A stretch of DNA of 5,583 nt, from assembly GCA_947589175.1 (NCBI GenBank), contig CANPZR010000183.1, positions 1-5,583 on the forward strand, given 5' to 3'. The notes below the pieces were generated by a model. It searched no databases and was not told the origin of the DNA. It saw nothing but the letters and a program-made list of their open reading frames with translations. The position numbers were made by a program, and so were the translations under genes. Of this stretch, positions 4,736 through 5,583 are shown piece after piece. Source of the DNA: an uncultured Lachnospiraceae bacterium. GTDB lineage: Bacteria > Bacillota > Clostridia > Lachnospirales > Lachnospiraceae. Numbering within the stretch: position 1 is the first letter of the stretch; each line of letters starts with the position of its first letter.

Positions 4736-4778
4736 TAAAAGAAAAAAGGAACATTCCTAGAGAGAAATGAGGATGAAC

Positions 4779-5576
4779 ATGCTGCCAGGAGTTTATACCG
4801 CACAAAAAAAAGATGGAACCACCTATTACCGCAGTTCCATCACATATTCCGGCAAGCACATCAGCCTGGGGAGCTTTTCCTCGGAGGAGGATGCCTCTCT
4901 GGCTTACCGGCAGGCCGACGCCCTGTTCCACGATTTCTCTCTCACTCTGGACTCCTTCACCCTCTCGGAATCTCCCCTCGCTTTCGGCAAATGGGTGATG
5001 ATTCTGAATTACCGGGACAACGGCCTCTACATCAAAACGCCTATTTATCTGCAAAAGCGTTTTTTCTATTATTATTTCGCGCCGGACGATTACCTGACCT
5101 TTGATATTGAAGATTTATTTTATTATTCCACCCGCACCATCAGCCGCCGGGGCGGACACCTCTTTGTGGCGGATTACGGGATGCAGGTCAATATTCTTTC
5201 CCGCTACGGCATTAAAAATTACGCGGTGCCGGGCCGGGATTACCGCTTTGTCAATGGAAACAATAAGGATTTCCGCTATGAGAACATCGAAATCATCAAC
5301 CGCTTTCACGGCGTATTTCAAAAGGAAAAAAATGGCCGCCGGTATTATGAGACTAAAATACACGAAAACGGGGACCTGATCGTGGGGCGCTACGAGACAG
5401 AAATAGAGGCCGCCATTGCCTATAACAAAGCAGCCTCTGTCCTGATTCAGAAAGGATATGATAAAAATTTTCCGGCCAATTATATCGAGGAGCTGGACGC
5501 GGCAAAATATAAGGAAATATACCGCCAGGTAGCCATCTCTCCCCGTATTACAAATTATACGCTGCGTTCCGAATGA
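4779..5576 (+). CDS. AP2-like DNA-binding protein with degenerate HNH-like core
   Basis: A 265-residue protein with no clear membrane segment. Residues about 4-50 (GVYTAQKKDGTTYYRSSI, then GKHISLGSFSSEEDASLAYRQA) and about 178-222 (GVFQKEKNGRRYYETKI, then GDLIVGRYETEIEAAIAYNKAA) both follow the AP2 pattern: G-V, a beta hairpin, a G-x-F/Y turn, then a helix with A-x-AY. Between them, about 105-175 resembles the HNH part of AP2-bearing homing endonucleases: FDIEDLFYYSTRTISRRGGH, then VPGRDYRFVNGNNKDFRYENIEII, the last like VDHIDGNKLNNRIENLEIV. The expected catalytic His and Asn positions are F157 and F165, so nuclease activity is doubtful. A DNA-binding regulator derived from a homing endonuclease is my best guess; the targets are unknown. 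The start at 4779 is chosen because GAGG (4769-4772) is 6 nt upstream; ATGs at 4767 and 4773 lack a good site. It is divergent from the membrane-anchored hydrolase. The end is complete. Confidence 0.7.
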   Translation: MLPGVYTAQKKDGTTYYRSSITYSGKHISLGSFSSEEDASLAYRQADALFHDFSLTLDSFTLSESPLAFGKWVMILNYRDNGLYIKTPIYLQKRFFYYYFAPDDYLTFDIEDLFYYSTRTISRRGGHLFVADYGMQVNILSRYGIKNYAVPGRDYRFVNGNNKDFRYENIEIINRFHGVFQKEKNGRRYYETKIHENGDLIVGRYETEIEAAIAYNKAASVLIQKGYDKNFPANYIEELDAAKYKEIYRQVAISPRITNYTLRSE

Positions 5577-5583
5577 TAAAAAT

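Noticed and set aside
4767..4778. Earlier ATG starts of the AP2-like gene at 4767 and 4773
   Set aside because: Neither has a ribosome binding site at normal spacing, whereas ATG 4779 has GAGG 6 nt upstream. They remain possible.

Overview
The window looks like chromosome from a low-to-mid GC Firmicute, most likely a Lachnospiraceae-type Clostridium. The reasons are strong GGAGG-type ribosome binding sites, AT-rich intergenic DNA against roughly half-GC genes, SleB-type (Hydrolase_2) cell-wall hydrolases, a bacterial GlnRS, and a HisA of the yeast HIS6 type. The genus assignment is inference.

Layout: five genes lie on the minus strand, and one, on the right, is divergent on the plus strand. 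From the left edge: the N-terminal third of glnS (glutaminyl-tRNA synthetase, cut by the edge); a small secreted SleB-like hydrolase (513-1007); hisA of the eukaryotic HIS6 type (1198-1974); thrC (threonine synthase, 2165-3649); a second, membrane-anchored SleB-like hydrolase (3845-4552); and a plus-strand gene (4779-5576) whose product reads as two AP2-like DNA-binding domains around a degenerate HNH-like core. No gap exceeds 300 bases. The intergenic regions are nevertheless dense in structure: promoters, a strong terminator after hisA, and three different families of palindromic or tandem repeats.

How the parts may work together: glnS, hisA and thrC are housekeeping genes (translation, histidine synthesis, threonine synthesis) with no obvious shared pathway. 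thrC and hisA are probably co-transcribed across a 144-bp run of five back-to-back hairpins. The two cell-wall hydrolases appear linked by regulation. Each promoter region carries a perfect match to TGTWAH-N5-TGTWAH, the published direct-repeat box of the cell-wall regulator WalR/YycF. In one case it sits in the -35 region in the gene's orientation. In the other it sits just downstream of the -10 in the opposite orientation. The second hydrolase also has four tandem 17-bp palindromic repeats between its promoter and its ribosome binding site, and it shares a divergent promoter region with the AP2-like gene.

The most notable items are the paired WalR-like boxes, the bacterial HIS6-type HisA, the AP2/dead-HNH/AP2 protein, and the GAAC-N3-GTTC dyads shared by two separate leaders. 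All calls were made by eye from the sequence. No database search or folding calculation was run.
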